64,000 nucleotides of DNA, from the NCBI RefSeq assembly GCF_021462225.1, contig NC_061804.1:7863740-7927739 (forward strand). The letters run 5' to 3'. Numbering within the stretch: the stretch's first letter is position 1; every line of letters starts with the position of its first letter. The notes beneath the pieces were generated by a model that was not told where the DNA came from, ran no database searches, and saw only the letters and a list, made by a program, of their open reading frames with translations. The stretch is from Girardinichthys multiradiatus (taxonomy: Eukaryota; Chordata; Actinopteri; Cyprinodontiformes; Goodeidae). Positions 21,701 through 31,875 of the stretch are shown here, piece by piece. A program made the translations under genes and the position numbers.

Positions 21701-24700
21701 TGCAGTAGTAGTCTGATTTAATCTTATGGTGGAGATATTTCTGGTAAACATACATATAGTATACAGATATTTCTGGTTTTTATGTTATTTGCGATTTCTG
21801 GAGAGTCTGCTTATGGCTGACGGACATGCAAAGTGGACAGGACAAATTCTGCCTGGCCCTTGGTTACTGATTCAAAATGGCTAATGTATCATAGTGACAA
21901 GGTGGAAGATACTGGCCACCTGCTTTACTGACCTTTCTCTAATTAAATTAAACAGCAGGAAGTGACAGAGAGCTTGAGGTATTCCAGAGATAAACCAACA
22001 TTTTATTCAATCTGAAGCTCGATGTTTTTACAGTTTTTGTCTAAAATTAGGCAGATCAAACATAAATGTAAACATGACAACTTTTCATAGGTTGGTGGTT
22101 TCTACGTGCTGACCTTCAGCACCTGGATGAACTGTTCTTAATGAATTGGTACTCAGGTTCACAGAGCTTGAGTTGGTGCTTCAGGTAGTGAAAAAAACAG
22201 AACTGGTGCAAAGCAGAAACTGGTTTGGTGGAAAACATCCCCTATCAGGCCCACCTGGAAGCTAAAGGTTTAGCTGATAGAAATTATAGAAGTAAAACTT
22301 TAAATGTGGTTAGAAATAAATAAAACTTACCAGACATTCAAAATGTATACAAAACCTTCAGCTGTCAAGGATCTCTAGTTTTTCATTGAAAAAAAATGTG
22401 ATTTCAGGTAAATGAGTGTGACTAGCAGCCCAAAAATCTGTTATATAGATTTTATGCAGCTTATGTAAAAACTGTACTTGGCTGAACCTCTGTTATGGAA
22501 AGACGAGATCTGAAATTAAACACGAGGAAATATACATCAAGAAAAAGCCTGTAGAGAAGCTGATTTCATGCATAAGCATGAACTTTTAATTTTGGACTCT
22601 CTGCTTCCTGTTCTTTTACAGAATGGTTGTCCTAAACAGGCAAAGACAAATGCAGTGTGGTGGCACCAACTCGGTAACGACCTCCGGCATAAAACCTGCA
22701 TCCAGCTGTAAAATGTTGTGCAGAGGAAACTGAGGATGGATGATTAGTGACCTGTTTACCTGCCAGTGCAGAGCTCACGCTGGTGGACCCATTCAGCTGC
22801 ACCGAGATGGAAGGAACACTGCAGGCCAGGAAACACAGACAGAAACATTCAATCAGTAAAAACAGCACCAGGGAACTGGGAGGAAGTACAAAACAAAGAC
22901 TGGCAACTATTTTAGTTTTTAAACACACGTCATAAACTAGGGATTGGCAAAAATTCTTGTGCAGTAAATATCAATAAACCCTGCAAGGTTATTGAAGTTA
23001 AGATGCCCTCTTCAAACAAGTCAGTGACAGATTATTCATGCCTGGGTCTGATTACCACAGACATGGCTGCATGTATGCATGGTGCAAGAAGAGAGCATCA
23101 CTAAACAGTCTGTAAATTAGTGAAAATGCAGGGAACAAACCTGTTTACAGTTCATTTCAGCTTTTAAGGAAAATAAAAGAGCAATAGACATTCCAATGCA
23201 TCCATAGCATTTAAGTATGATCACCTTTTAAACTAATCATGGCAGAAAATAAGACGAAAAGCTAGAAATAAGTTCCTTAAAGTTCAAATCCTAAAAAATA
23301 TATATTATGCAATTGTTTGCATAAAATGCAAACAATTTATAAGCTGGGGTCTTAAGTTTTCTATAACCATAAAAGTGGTTGTTCTGTTTTCTATTAATCA
23401 ACAAACTGAATCAATGTTGAGTTATTTCTGTTCCATTTTTTTAAACTAGGAAATCCTACATTTGTAAAGTAATTGGGGATTTTATGTGACAACAGCGAAA
23501 AGCAGCGAATAAATGTAACAGGGAAGGATAAGAACACAGTTTTCACATTTTGCAAATAAAAATCTAAAAAACATGAGCCGCATTTGTTTTTAGAACCACA
23601 TTTCGCTGTCTTTTGGGGTATGTTTCTACTAGCTTTGCACATCTTGTTGCTGAAAGCTTTATCCATTCTTTGAAAAACTGCTCAGGCTCTGTCAGACTGG
23701 AGAGTCTGGAGCATCTGAACATCAACTTTCTCGATTGAAATTAGGCCTGGACAATGACTTTAGTATTGTAACATGAATATGCTTTGATTTAAACCATTCC
23801 ACCGTAGCTCTGACTGCATGTTTAGATTGGTTTGCTGCTGGAAAGTGACTCCTAACCCCAGTCTCTAACATTGTTTATTTATAAGAGTGCCTTGTTGAGC
23901 TCCATCTATTGTTTCAATAAAAATGAAAATCATCACCACAGCATGATGCTGCCACCACCATCTTTTACAAAAGGGATAGTGATAGTTTAGGGTAATGTGT
24001 GGTGATAGTTTTCACCATACACAGCCTTTGCATGGAGGCCAAAAACCTAATTTCCTGTGACCACTCTGTGTTCCTTAGTCTTCATGATGCTGTTTAACTA
24101 ATGTTCAACATTTTTTTTCCCACAAAACAGTTGTTTTATACTGTGATAAAATGCCACACAGGTTCACTCCATATACTAATTAGGTGACTTCTTAAGGCAG
24201 TTGTTTGTACTGGACTTAATTTAGGGGTTTTGAACTACAGGGAGATGAATATGTACGCATGCCGCACTGTTTAGATTGGTCATTTTGAAAACCATACATC
24301 GTTTTTATTCCACCTTACATTTATGCACTACTTTGTGTTGCTCTATCACACAAAATAGACTGAAGTCTGCAGCTGCAATGTGACAAGATGTCAAAAAAAA
24401 AGTTTAGGGGGTTTGAGTAGTTCTTGCAAGTCACCGTGAAAGCCAACCATGTACATTTGTTTGGGAAATAGCTGCAGAAAGTGAGAGATCTGTTTAACCC
24501 CACAGGATTAAATCCACAACTTTGTACTGCACAATTATTAATAACCTGTGGTCGAGAAGAGACTAAATTAAACTCTGTGTTGGAGAAAATTAGACCTCAA
24601 ATGAACTGCATATTTATTACACTCATTAGGTTAGCAGTTTGTCTTTTGCACGCTGCTTTCTGTGCCTTTAGAAACAAAAGGAAGGGAGGTCAGATGACAG

Positions 24701-27478
24701 TCAAGATTCTGAGGAATGGAGGCAGAACAAACATCACTAAAGCTACAGACCATTTTCACCCATTCCTGTTAGACAGGACGGGTCAGCAGGGAGACAGACG
24801 AGAAGGGAACAAGGTTGGGAGTAATGGACTTTGTCAACGCCTTTCCTTACAGCTAATTGAGTCAGCCGTCAGCTAAGTGATTCACCCCAATGTGTCAAAC
24901 CAGATGCCAGAAACCAACCTTAACCCATTAACACTTGATGAGCTGCTCAGATGAGGTGCAGGCATATGACTAACAGAGGGCGGCGGAGGCCAAGAGCTTC
25001 CCCAAGACATCCCCCCCACAGAGAGGGGCCTTCTGGGGTACGGCGAGTAGACAGAAGTCGGGTGAGCAGCAGCAACCCTCCCAGTCCCTTGGAGGCTGGG
25101 TCGATTCAGACTACTCGAAGAGAAGGAATGTCGTGAGCGGCTGGGCATAGGTCCCGTGCTGCTGTTGCTCAAACACTGCTGGCAGGAGCAGGCGGCGCCC
25201 GAGGGGATGGCCGCTGGAGGCCCGGAGGAGGCCAGCGGATAGGGCAGGTTACACTGCCGCCGAACCTGCCGCCTGAAGCCCGTTGATTTATTGACCTGGG
25301 CCAGAGATGTGAGATCCACAATGTAATTGTATCCATGGGGGCCAAGGTCCGCTGTGCCTTGGCGAGCTTGATAGCTGTGCTCCAAAAGGATCGAAGTTCG
25401 GGTCTCATACGGAGTCCAGCCTCCATCGTCGTTGGCCCATTCCCAGTAAACGCCACTGCCGAGGCCAGAGGACTGGGCAAACAAGGACCGGCGCACGGAG
25501 CGTGTCTTTCCTATATATAAAGAGGAACGTTTTCAGTCAAGCAACAACACAGAACAAATACAATACTAAAACACCCCAAAATCTCAAACCCTTTAAAATG
25601 TTTTATTCATATTTCTAAATATTGACTTAGTAATAGTTCATTTTTAATTTTTCCTTCCATATGCAGTTTTTAATCTATTTTTTGCAGTATTTTATTTTTT
25701 TATTTCATTTTTCAGTGTTTCTAAACCAGGCCATTTTCTTTCATGTCTCAGTACATACTAAAATGGTGGAAAGCTTTATTAACTATAAAGATTTTAAAAC
25801 AATCAACATTTTTTCAGACAGCAAGATTATTGTTTGAATGACTTCCTTGATTTTTAAAAAAAAAATGATTATTTCTTTGGCGCCAGTGGCCTTGGGAGCC
25901 CATGCTATGGACTGATGAAACCAAACTGGACCAGTGGTATGTCTGGCATGCAAAAGACCAGGTTTATGACCAGTATGATAATCCATCCTCAAGCATTGAG
26001 GATGACAGTGTGGGCTAGAACATGGGGCTGTTTTTCAGCTAAAATAAAAGGGACTATATTGATCAGGTAACTGGCATCATCGATTCCCATAAAAGACAAT
26101 CCCATTTAGAAGAGGAACATAATGACTTCTGTTGTCAAATTAAATCTCAGTGATCATTGGACTTTCTAGCAAGATAATGAACCCAAGTCAACTGAAACTC
26201 TGCGAGAAAAAGATAATCTTAGAAAGGGCTTCTTGGTCGGTAGATATAAATCAGACTGAACATTTTTTGATGGGATTTAACGAAGGCAGATGCAGTAGAG
26301 AAGCAATAAAACATCTATAAGCTAAAGGCTGTTGCTTGTGAGGAGGTGTAGGAAGCTTGTCAGCACTTACTGACAATGTTAGAAGATATAAAAAAAAAAG
26401 CACAAAGAACCAAAGCTGGACAATATTAAATTTTAAATGACTGCATTAATCCCAACGTAAAGTTGTATTCATACAGGTTTCTTCAAAGAGTTGCTGTAGA
26501 TGGTGATGCGTGTGGTCAGGAAATCTCTCCTATAGCGCTCAGTATTTCTGTATAACAATCATGAAGATCAGGATCATCAGTGATGTTCTTCATTTTATGA
26601 AGAATCTTGATTTCCACAACCATTTGCATGTGCTAAAAGAGCTACATTTTACATTTGATTTGCAAAGGCACGTAAATATCTCTGTTTAGTTATTTTCACA
26701 TTTTATTTACATCACTATGAAGTCTTTTGAGGTGAGGTGTATTTAAGTTTTTCTGATTTTCAGAAATTAAATAGATAAAATAGTTTCTCCATTATACATT
26801 TTTTATACAAACCTACTTATCAAATATTAGAACCCTTTTTTCCCCATTCTTTTTAAAACCGAGCTTCCATCGCTAGTATGTTTTATTAATTAGTATTTTC
26901 CTGTTTTTCATTTAACTAAACCTCCGTTCAAAACAACATGCAAACACTCAACATTATGAGTCTTAGTAGCTATGAGGCCAATAATGAAATTATAATAAAA
27001 ACAGTGAGACCCTAAAACATTAACCATAGAATGATTTTTGATTGGAAAGCTGAAATGTAAAGTAGCTAAACCGTCCAGGCCTGTTAGAATAGACATGCGA
27101 CACCGCCTTAAATGCTGCTACAAATTAAAGGCCTAAAGAGGTCCAAAAGTGTTGAATTTCACCTGTGTCTTGTCGGAACTGCCTCAAGCTCGGTACGTCG
27201 ATGAGGTAGGGCGACAGGCTGGGGTCCGACTGTCCGAGGCAGATGCTAGTTGCGCCGGTTCCTCCGCCTCCTCGGTGGCCGCGCGGCGACAGGCAGCGCT
27301 CGATGTAGGCGCTCACCTGGCCGCTGTACGGCCGCCAGCAGCCCACGTCGTCCTGCCACTCCCACACGGCTATCATGGGCTGAGACTGCCCCACTGACCC
27401 AGAGCCTGCTGTAGCAGACACCGATGGCCCGTTTCTGGAGCCGTTCACCCTGGCACAGGAGCCAGACACAATCGCCAT
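6520..27478 (-). CDS. dtx2: DTX2, Deltex E3 ubiquitin ligase 2 (9 coding exons, 639 aa)
   Basis: Coding exons: 27478-27163, 25510-24919, 22818-22760, 14560-14342, 10632-10565, 9606-9439, 9211-9050, 7618-7529, 6765-6520. All introns are GT-AG, the phases join (1,2,1,1,0,0,0,0), and the exons sum to 1,920 nt, 639 residues plus stop; as I recall, human DTX2 is about 620. Domains: WWE1 (about 36-108), WWE2 (125-191), Ser/Pro/Gln-rich linker (195-395), C3HC4 RING (from 419), Deltex C-terminal domain (about 490-630). Deltex proteins ubiquitinate targets, bind the Notch intracellular domain through WWE, and bind ADP-ribose/NAD through the DTC. DTX2 rather than DTX1 or DTX4 is favoured by [28 protein letters not shown] and [14 protein letters not shown]. 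The start at 27478 has a strong AACATGG context; the in-frame GTG at 27490 is not needed. Confidence 0.95.
6966..7280 (-). mobile_element. tRNA-derived fish SINE (copy 1, DTX2 intron 8)
   Basis: On the minus strand it starts with a tRNA-like head, GTTGGTAGCACTGTTGCCTT, and a box-B-like GGGTTCCATTCCC. It continues with TTTGCATGTTCTCCCCATG, AATTGGTCTCTCTAAATTGC and GATGGACTGGCGACCTGTCC, and ends near ATACCGCTT in plus sense. This is a very common teleost interspersed repeat. A second copy lies at 45452. Confidence 0.8.
7529..7618 (-). CDS. dtx2: DTX2 coding exon 8 (DTC middle)
   Basis: 90 nt, not obvious as an open frame on its own. Between TTTTTCAG|GGC and AAAG|GTAGAA it encodes [20 protein letters not shown], then [10 protein letters not shown], a signature of the Deltex C-terminal domain. 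Phase 0 on both sides. Confidence 0.93.
9050..9211 (-). CDS. dtx2: DTX2 coding exon 7 (RING end and start of DTC)
   Basis: 162 nt, phase 0. Encodes [18 protein letters not shown], with the last Cys pair of the RING, then the start of the Deltex C-terminal domain, [20 protein letters not shown]. It is near-identical to DTX2 of other vertebrates as I recall it. Borders are CTGCAG|GAC and CAG|GTGCGG. Confidence 0.95.
9439..9606 (-). CDS. dtx2: DTX2 coding exon 6 (RING, first part)
   Basis: 168 nt, phase 0 at both ends. Starts [17 protein letters not shown] and ends [20 protein letters not shown]. It supplies the first Cys pair (C-x2-C), the C-x-H of loop 2, and H-x2-C. Between them lies an insert containing [12 protein letters not shown], as in other Deltex RINGs. 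Borders are TTCAG|GAC and AAAG|GTACAG. Confidence 0.93.
9957..10335 (+). repeat. Interspersed repeat fragments in DTX2 intron 5
   Basis: A truncated tRNA-like SINE head (GGTGTAGGGGTTAAGCGCGC at 9966-9985) is followed about 0.25 kb later by an AT-rich stretch with AGTTGACGATTATTTCAATA and ATTAATCTGATTAATTG, a repeat end commonly seen in fish DNA. Neither is complete. Confidence 0.45.
10565..10632 (-). CDS. dtx2: DTX2 coding exon 5 (68 nt, pre-RING helix)
   Basis: Encodes [22 protein letters not shown], matching the helix before the RING in Deltex proteins (VIKNY/VVRRYM...PPDEDC). Two tandem acceptors six bases apart (CGTCAG|CGTCAG|CTC) both keep the frame and would differ by two residues. The donor is GAGGAG|GTAAAG. 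Confidence 0.88.
11393..11598. mobile_element. Short hAT-like MITE in DTX2 intron 4
   Basis: Starts CAGGGGTACCCAAG and ends with the inverse of CAGGGGTGCCCAGG. The interior has the partly palindromic CTTTTAGATGCATC...CAACACACCTTAATCAAAT common to small fish elements of this type. About 206 bp. No matching 8-bp duplication is visible. Confidence 0.5.
13106..13914. mobile_element. Tc1/mariner-like relic (DTX2 intron 4)
   Basis: Flanked by TA on both sides (13104-13105, 13915-13916). The left end CAGTGCTATGTAAAAGTTTT and the right end, read inverted (CAGTGCCTTTCAAAAGTTTA), match. Inner ends share GTCACGTTACAGCC-like and ATAATTGTGAAGTG segments. The interior is antisense to a decayed transposase (for example GGCCATTGTAACACATGAATG). 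No open frame remains. Confidence 0.7.
14342..14560 (-). CDS. dtx2: DTX2 coding exon 4 (Gln-rich, proline-rich linker)
   Basis: Begins [16 protein letters not shown] after CTCCAG|GC, then a Gln-rich tract ([15 protein letters not shown]), a run of prolines and a Ser cluster, ending in a basic [10 protein letters not shown] stretch. The Gln tract is mostly CAG codons and reads as CTG repeats on the plus strand at about 14380-14495. The donor GGAGAG|GTAGCT gives phase 1 and joins exon 5 as Ala. The reading frame stays open into the intron, so the end rests on phase and on the resumption of similarity in exon 5. Confidence 0.85.
16053..16444 (+). repeat. 392 bp direct repeat, copy 1
   Basis: Nearly identical to 19752-20146 from CACGTGGGCAAATATCAAG to AATTATTAAAAATAAA. 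The few differences are single bases and a 3 bp insertion in copy 2. The two copies are 3.7 kb apart in the same intron. This copy lacks the terminal sequences seen around copy 2. Confidence 0.9.
17024..18758. mobile_element. DNA transposon with TIR TAAAGTGGAACTAAACCC, carrying a nested hAT
   Basis: Left end TAAAGTGGAACTAAACCC (17024-17041) is exactly inverted at the right (GGGTTTAGTTCCACTTTA, 18741-18758). The interior left part contains scraps of coding sense after ACATGAAGACTGAGCAGAGC. A second, 5'-only copy of the same family lies at 51988-52262. A hAT at 17552-18466 interrupts it. Superfamily not recognised from the TIR alone. Confidence 0.8.
17552..18466. mobile_element. hAT transposon nested in the 17.0 kb element
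   Basis: Begins CAGGAGTCCCCAAC and ends GGTTTGGGGATCCCTG, inverted ends typical of hAT. It is flanked by a perfect 8-bp duplication GTATAAAG (17544-17551 and 18467-18474), as expected for hAT. Length 915 bp. It contains a plus-strand frame of 79 residues (18151-18390, starting [11 protein letters not shown]) that I do not recognise. Likely non-autonomous. Confidence 0.85.
19723..20190 (+). mobile_element. Direct repeat copy 2 inside a TTAA-bounded unit
   Basis: The 395 bp repeat (19752-20146) is here bounded by TTAA-GCCAGTGGTGGCCA on the left and TGCTGGCCCCCAGCC-TTAA on the right, which are imperfect inverted repeats. This would fit a small piggyBac-type non-autonomous element, about 460 bp. 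The TIR match is weak, so the class is a guess. Confidence 0.45.
22760..22818 (-). CDS. dtx2: DTX2 coding exon 3 (59 nt linker exon)
   Basis: A short exon recognised by good borders (GCCTGCAG|TG and GGCAG|GTAAAC) and by the phase fit on both sides. It encodes [19 protein letters not shown] plus a split Gly. With exon 4 it rebuilds [12 protein letters not shown], which matches ALAGMTSVLMSA of vertebrate DTX2. Its first and last bases complete split codons. Confidence 0.88.
23430..24432. mobile_element. Tc1/mariner-like relic (DTX2 intron 2)
   Basis: Carries family landmarks in order: GGGATTTTATGTGACAACAG near 23475 (inner left end), GCATGATGCTGCCACCACCA near 23940 (antisense of the transposase catalytic region) and AGTTTAGGGGGTTTGAGTAG near 24400 (right end). 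It is heavily mutated and has no open frame. Confidence 0.6.
24919..25510 (-). CDS. dtx2: DTX2 coding exon 2 (WWE2 and linker)
   Basis: Largest exon (592 nt). The acceptor TATATAG|GAAAGACACG restores [10 protein letters not shown] after the Gly of exon 1. WWE2 reads [17 protein letters not shown], then [20 protein letters not shown]. It continues into a Cys-containing [15 protein letters not shown] segment shared with DTX1 and DTX2, and a Ser/Pro-rich disordered linker. The donor AAG|GTTGGT leaves two bases (AG) that combine with T of exon 3 to give Ser. Confidence 0.93.
25870..26440 (+). pseudogene. Tc1-like transposase relic (DTX2 intron 1)
   Basis: Plus-strand sense pieces in shifting frames: [13 protein letters not shown] (first catalytic Asp region), [18 protein letters not shown] (equivalent of QQDNDPKH), and [16 protein letters not shown] (equivalent of WPSQSPDLNPIEHLW). 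Many stops and shifts are present. No terminal repeats found. Confidence 0.6.
27163..27478 (-). CDS. dtx2: DTX2 coding exon 1 (N-terminus and most of WWE1)
   Basis: Encodes residues 1-105 and the first base of codon 106. A Gly/Ser-rich lead of about 35 residues precedes WWE1, which shows [36 protein letters not shown] and FRQDTG. A GGGG-containing insert (about 69-75) sits in a loop of the domain. The donor is ACACAG|GTGAAA. The exon is GC-rich compared with its flanks, as expected near a promoter. Confidence 0.93.
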
Positions 27479-27754
27479 GTTCGCTAACACAACGACTGGT
27501 TAGTCGATTGTGGCTACGAGGAAAACAATGTCCGCAGCGAGGCTAGCTGGGCTCGTTAAAGGACTCCATTAGGAATGTCTTAACACGCCTATGAAGAAGT
27601 TACAAGGTGGGGATCAAACGGAACACGACCTGAATAAGCATTCAAGATCATGTTGACAAAGCTGAAGCATTCAAAGCGCTTAGCACGAGCAATACGGTTA
27701 ACATGGATCCTTGCTCTTCAGCAGCTGCCTTCACGGGCTGTCGGAAATAGTAGT
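27479..27754 (-). promoter_or_regulatory. DTX2 5' UTR and likely promoter
   Basis: GC-rich, CpG-bearing sequence immediately upstream of the start codon, between exon 1 and a MITE-like element starting at 27755. No TATA box is evident. The transcription start cannot be placed from sequence alone, and a non-coding first exon further out is possible. Confidence 0.4.
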
Positions 27755-28976
27755 GGTGCGTTCTATTTGTTCTCGAAAGTCGGAATTTTATTCTTCAGCG
27801 TCACCCAGCGCATGTGAACAAATCTAAGCAACAGAAACAACACAAACCGGACACATTTAGCAAAACAATTTGAAGGACTAGAAGGACGCCTTATTCAAAG
27901 ATATACAATTCATTACAAGTGCAAATAGAATGGTTATGACTGAATGAATGCTGTATTTTATATAAACAGGGATATAAAATCCATTTAAACACTTTCAAAG
28001 TCAGAATTCTGACTTCCAAGAGTGTCCCACTTGTTTTGTTTAGCTTCTGAGTTTCTACTTCTTCTGACTTCTGACTCCAGACAGAACACAGCATTACTCC
28101 CCAACACACAAAATCCAATATGCTTTATGGCTAAAACGAGCAAAGATTTCAGAATAATAGGACTTTATTATTGGGTTGTATTACAAATATTCATCAGTCT
28201 GGTCAGTGAGCTGCACAATTCTGCTCAATCTGTCAGGAAACCAGTGGGATTTGCTGTTTGTTTGTGTCAACTACCATTAGCAATGCTAGCTGATAAAATA
28301 TTTCTCCGCACGTTTGCAACTTTTTAAAATCAGGTTATGTTTTTAGAAACAATTTCTTTACCCTAATTGTTTTTTTCCTTTTTTATTTGTCTAAAATGTG
28401 GTTTCAATCCTACCATTTAACACCTAAAATGTTCACAATCTAAAACAAATAAAAGGACACCAAAAAGATTACAACTAGTTTCATGGAGCCCTATGCATTC
28501 AAACACTAAAGAACCGGGTTCACACGTAGAGGTTGGATAGTGCAATATGTGCCACTGGTGTAATTAGTAACAACCCATCAGAATGCAAATAAATATTTAA
28601 TACCTATAACTTTCACTATTTTGTACAACCATAGTACATAATGAGCTCAGGGCTTCTTGGTGACGTCTGACTATCTCAATAAGAGCTCTGATTTCAGAGG
28701 GTGGCCTTGTTACATATCCAACTGGGAACTCAGAAAATCTGATCACTTGGAAAGTCAGAGCTTCCACTGCAGTGAGAAATCTGAGAATGACTTAATTGTG
28801 TTCAAGTTGAAAGTCAAAAAACCCTTTTAGGTGTTTTAGATTTTGAGGTTTGAGCTGGTGAAAAAAAAATAAATAAAAATTTCCAAGTCGGATTTCTGAC
28901 TTCAGTAAACATTCCAGTTGATTTTCTAACTCAGATTTGAGAAATTCTGACTTCAGGACTATTTATAGATTGCACC
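27755..28976. mobile_element. MITE-like element(s) upstream of DTX2
   Basis: Left GGTGCGTTCTATTTGTTC and the inverse of the right end GGTGCAATCTATAAATAG match imperfectly, followed on both sides by the AAGTCGGAATT / AAGTCAGAATT motif. Inner copies of the same motif (GTCAGAATTCTGACTT near 28001; GGGAACTCAGAAAATCTG near 28722) suggest more than one nested unit. No target duplication seen. Confidence 0.45.
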
Positions 28977-30865
28977 GTTTCTTAGCAACCCAAACTTTAA
29001 AATCCAATAAGGCTGCAGTATGTATAAAATCCAGTGACGGTTTTTGTAATACTCTTTGTACTGACAAGATCTGACTTTCAACTAGCAAGTGACCAGACAT
29101 AGGCTGAATCTCAATTTCCCCTGTTACCCACACTCCTCACCCTACCAATTTGCATTTAATTCAGATAGTGGTTAAAATATTTAACTTAAAAATGGGACAT
29201 TCCTTGCTTGTGCCACTTTTATACCACCCTTTTTTCCTTCCACTCAACTTTCTGCCGTTACGTCTGGATACAGTACTATGAGAACAAAATCCCTATTTTG
29301 CTATGGTCTTTTGTTGCTTACCCTTTTTGTTGGAGTTGTCAATGGCTGTCTGTTAGAAAACTGTCATTTCTTTATTTTAAATCATTTTTATTGGTCTTAT
29401 GAATGTAATCATTGAATTACTAAAATAAAATAAAATTTGTGATGACATTCTATTCCACTGGGATTCCCCTTTCTTCAGAAAGAAACAAAGAACAACCAAG
29501 CAATAAAAAACTCCCTCAAAGGTGATAGACCTTGTCCAAATGAGCCACAATAATGAATGAAGAATATATATATGAGCATACACAAAAACGTATTTTTTGG
29601 CCTTGACGGTGGCTATATACAAATGTTAAAATAGGCAAATGAGGAAAAGGAAATGCCACAAAGCAAACAATGTAAAGCTGAATTTACACATGAAGAGTTT
29701 ATGGTTGCCAGGAGGTTTTATGCTCTGTGAAGGATTGTTTCATTATATGTGTCCGATCTTATCTTCATGTGATAAAATGTAAAGTAGGGCCTTAGATTGA
29801 GATTATCTCAGTCCATGTAGCATTTTTTTTTTTTTGTTGCTTGACTGAAGGCCCACAAAATAATTTATTTATGACAATGTGGGTAGGATTTGGTCATCTT
29901 CAAGGTAGATCACAATTCCTCCAGACACTTCTGTAAAAAGCTTTCACGCTTTCAAAACGCAAAAAACAAAACACAGTGCCAGCAAGTTTTTAAAACTTCA
30001 AACCACAGTAACCTCTTTATCTTTAAATTAAAAGGTTACAAAGTATGCACAAAGGCTGGACTTTCTTGTCGCACACTATTATTCTCTCTTTCCTCACACA
30101 TATCTCTTCGAACGATTTCTGCCCTCAACTGGAGATAAACATGTATGAGATGACCAGCAGTGCATGTAGGCTTTCAAGAACCTCAGTGTGCTTGAGTTCA
30201 TAACTCATAAATAACACCTTATAGTTTGCAAAAACAAATAAAAACACTACAGTAAAGATGAATGTTGCTGCAACATGAGTTGGCTGATGAGGTATAAATA
30301 AAATCCATGCAGAATAGTTTGTAATAAACATGAAGTATTGCAAGACTAAACTGGCCTTGTTAATTAAAACTGTGTTAATAATGAATGAAAGCAGTCATAT
30401 CTCTTTTGTTTGGTAATTATTGACAAGACCACTGCTTTGGATATGGTTTTACTTACTTTGGAAGCTGTTCATTAACAGACATTTGAGTTTTGCAAGACAT
30501 TGATACTTCTGTATGCTTTTTTATACAGATATACCATGATGTAGTAAAAAAAACTCTCACAAAATATCATCTGGTACAGTTAGATAAAAGTAGCTGAATA
30601 GTGTCAGTAGTACGGAAAGTCAGTTTTACTGAGCTAAAACTTGTGGTTTCATGCACTCAAGTTGTGAATTATAGATGTTGAGAATTTCTGGCTTCTCCTC
30701 TATCCATTGGAGGCATATAAAAGTTTGTGGTTCTGCTGCAGGAGTGAATGATATCAGAAACAGGCTCCCCGCAGAAAGAACTTAAAAGTTTGAGTTACTG
30801 AAATGGCAGTTTTCTTTAGTTACAGACAAATTCTTCCACTACTTTTATGTTAGATGAGATAATAT
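28977..30865. other. Spacer, no gene seen
   Basis: AT-rich. No frame with recognisable similarity and no clear repeat end. Confidence 0.5.
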
Positions 30866-31445
30866 TTAGTCCATCAATCAGGGATAAAATTATGACCACC
30901 TGCCAAATATTATTTAGTTCTATTTTTTACCTACTGAAACAGTCCTCACCCACAGAAACATGGACTCCTCTTGACCCCTAATGGTGTATCTGACACCAAG
31001 ATGTTAGCAGCAGATCATTTAAGTCCTGTACGTTGCAAGGGTGTTTGGTGTTGCTGGTCTGCAGTGGTCAGTATCTATTAATAATGGTCCAGGGAAGGAA
31101 AGGTGGAGCATCATGTGGTCCAATCCAACAAACTGGCTGTGCTATGCTTAAATTGCCAAAGAGGTTAAACCCTGTACTGATAGAAAAGTGTCAGAATACA
31201 CAATGCCTCACAGTTTGTGTATGGGGCTACATAGCCACTGGCTAGTAAGTGCTATCATCAAAAGCTCCAAAAATGGGCATGTAAGCATTAGAACTGGATA
31301 ACAGAACAATTGAAGAATGTGGCCTGGTCTGATGAATGTCTTTTTCTCTTACATTAGATAGAGGGCTGCTTGGGCATGCAGTGCTTACCATGCAAGCACA
31401 TGATACCATAATGCACTTTGGGAAGAAGTGCATTATGGGTAAACT
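30866..31445 (+). pseudogene. Tc1-like transposon relic
   Basis: Starts with ATAAAATTATGACCACCTGC and CATGGACTCCTCTTGACCCC, typical of a fish Tc1-like repeat family. It continues with broken transposase sense: NGHVSIRTG, then WPGLMNVFFSY, equivalent to W-SDESRF around the first catalytic Asp, and HNALWEEVHYG. No intact frame. Right end replaced at about 31445 by a LINE fragment. Confidence 0.65.
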
Positions 31446-31683
31446 AGGTGATACTCATAGTTCAGACTACCCACCCTTTTTGGAGTCTTTGGAGGGGGTG
31501 TTGGAGAGCGCCCCTCCCTTGTTCTTCTGGGGGACTTCAACGCTCACGTTGGCAATGACAATGAGACCTGGAGGGGTTTGGTTGGGAGGAATGGCCCTCC
31601 CGTTCTGAACCCGAGTGGTGTTTCGTTATTGGACTTCTGTGCTTGCCATGGATTGTCCATAACTATCACCATGTTTAAGCATA
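31446..31683 (+). mobile_element. LINE endonuclease-domain fragment (I/Nimb-like)
   Basis: Plus-strand sense in two frames: [16 protein letters not shown], then [15 protein letters not shown] [14 protein letters not shown] and [25 protein letters not shown] is an APE-type endonuclease motif. The fragment stops inside the ITITMFKH segment, where an AT microsatellite begins. Confidence 0.75.
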
Positions 31684-31685
31684 CG

Positions 31686-31738
<53 letters not shown>

Positions 31739-31751
31739 GTATATATATACG

Positions 31752-31786
<35 letters not shown>

Positions 31787-31815
31787 GTATATATATATAT
31801 ATGTATATATATACG

Positions 31816-31848
<33 letters not shown>

Positions 31849-31875
31849 GTATATATATATATGTATATGTATACA
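31683..31875. repeat. AT/GTATAT microsatellite with about 65 bp higher-order period
   Basis: 193 bp of alternating TA with sparse G and C. ACGTATAT occurs at 31683, 31749 and 31813, and each is followed by a similar series of TGTATATGTA interruptions. Unit spacing is 66 and 64 bp. The long open frames here on both strands (Tyr-Ile repeats) are artefacts of the repeat. Confidence 0.95.

Larger units (their letters stand above)
14561..22759 (-). other. DTX2 intron 3 (8.2 kb), repeat-bearing
   Basis: Between coding exons 3 and 4. It holds the nested transposons at 17.0-18.8 kb and the duplicated 0.4 kb sequence at 16.05 and 19.75 kb, described separately. The remainder (14.6-16.0, 16.5-17.0, 18.8-19.7, 20.2-22.7 kb) is AT-rich sequence in which I see no exon. 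Confidence 0.7.

Noticed and set aside
27479..27490. Upstream in-frame GTG as the DTX2 start
   Set aside because: The ATG at 27478 has a strong AACATGG context, and eukaryotic GTG starts are rare; the 4 extra residues are not conserved.
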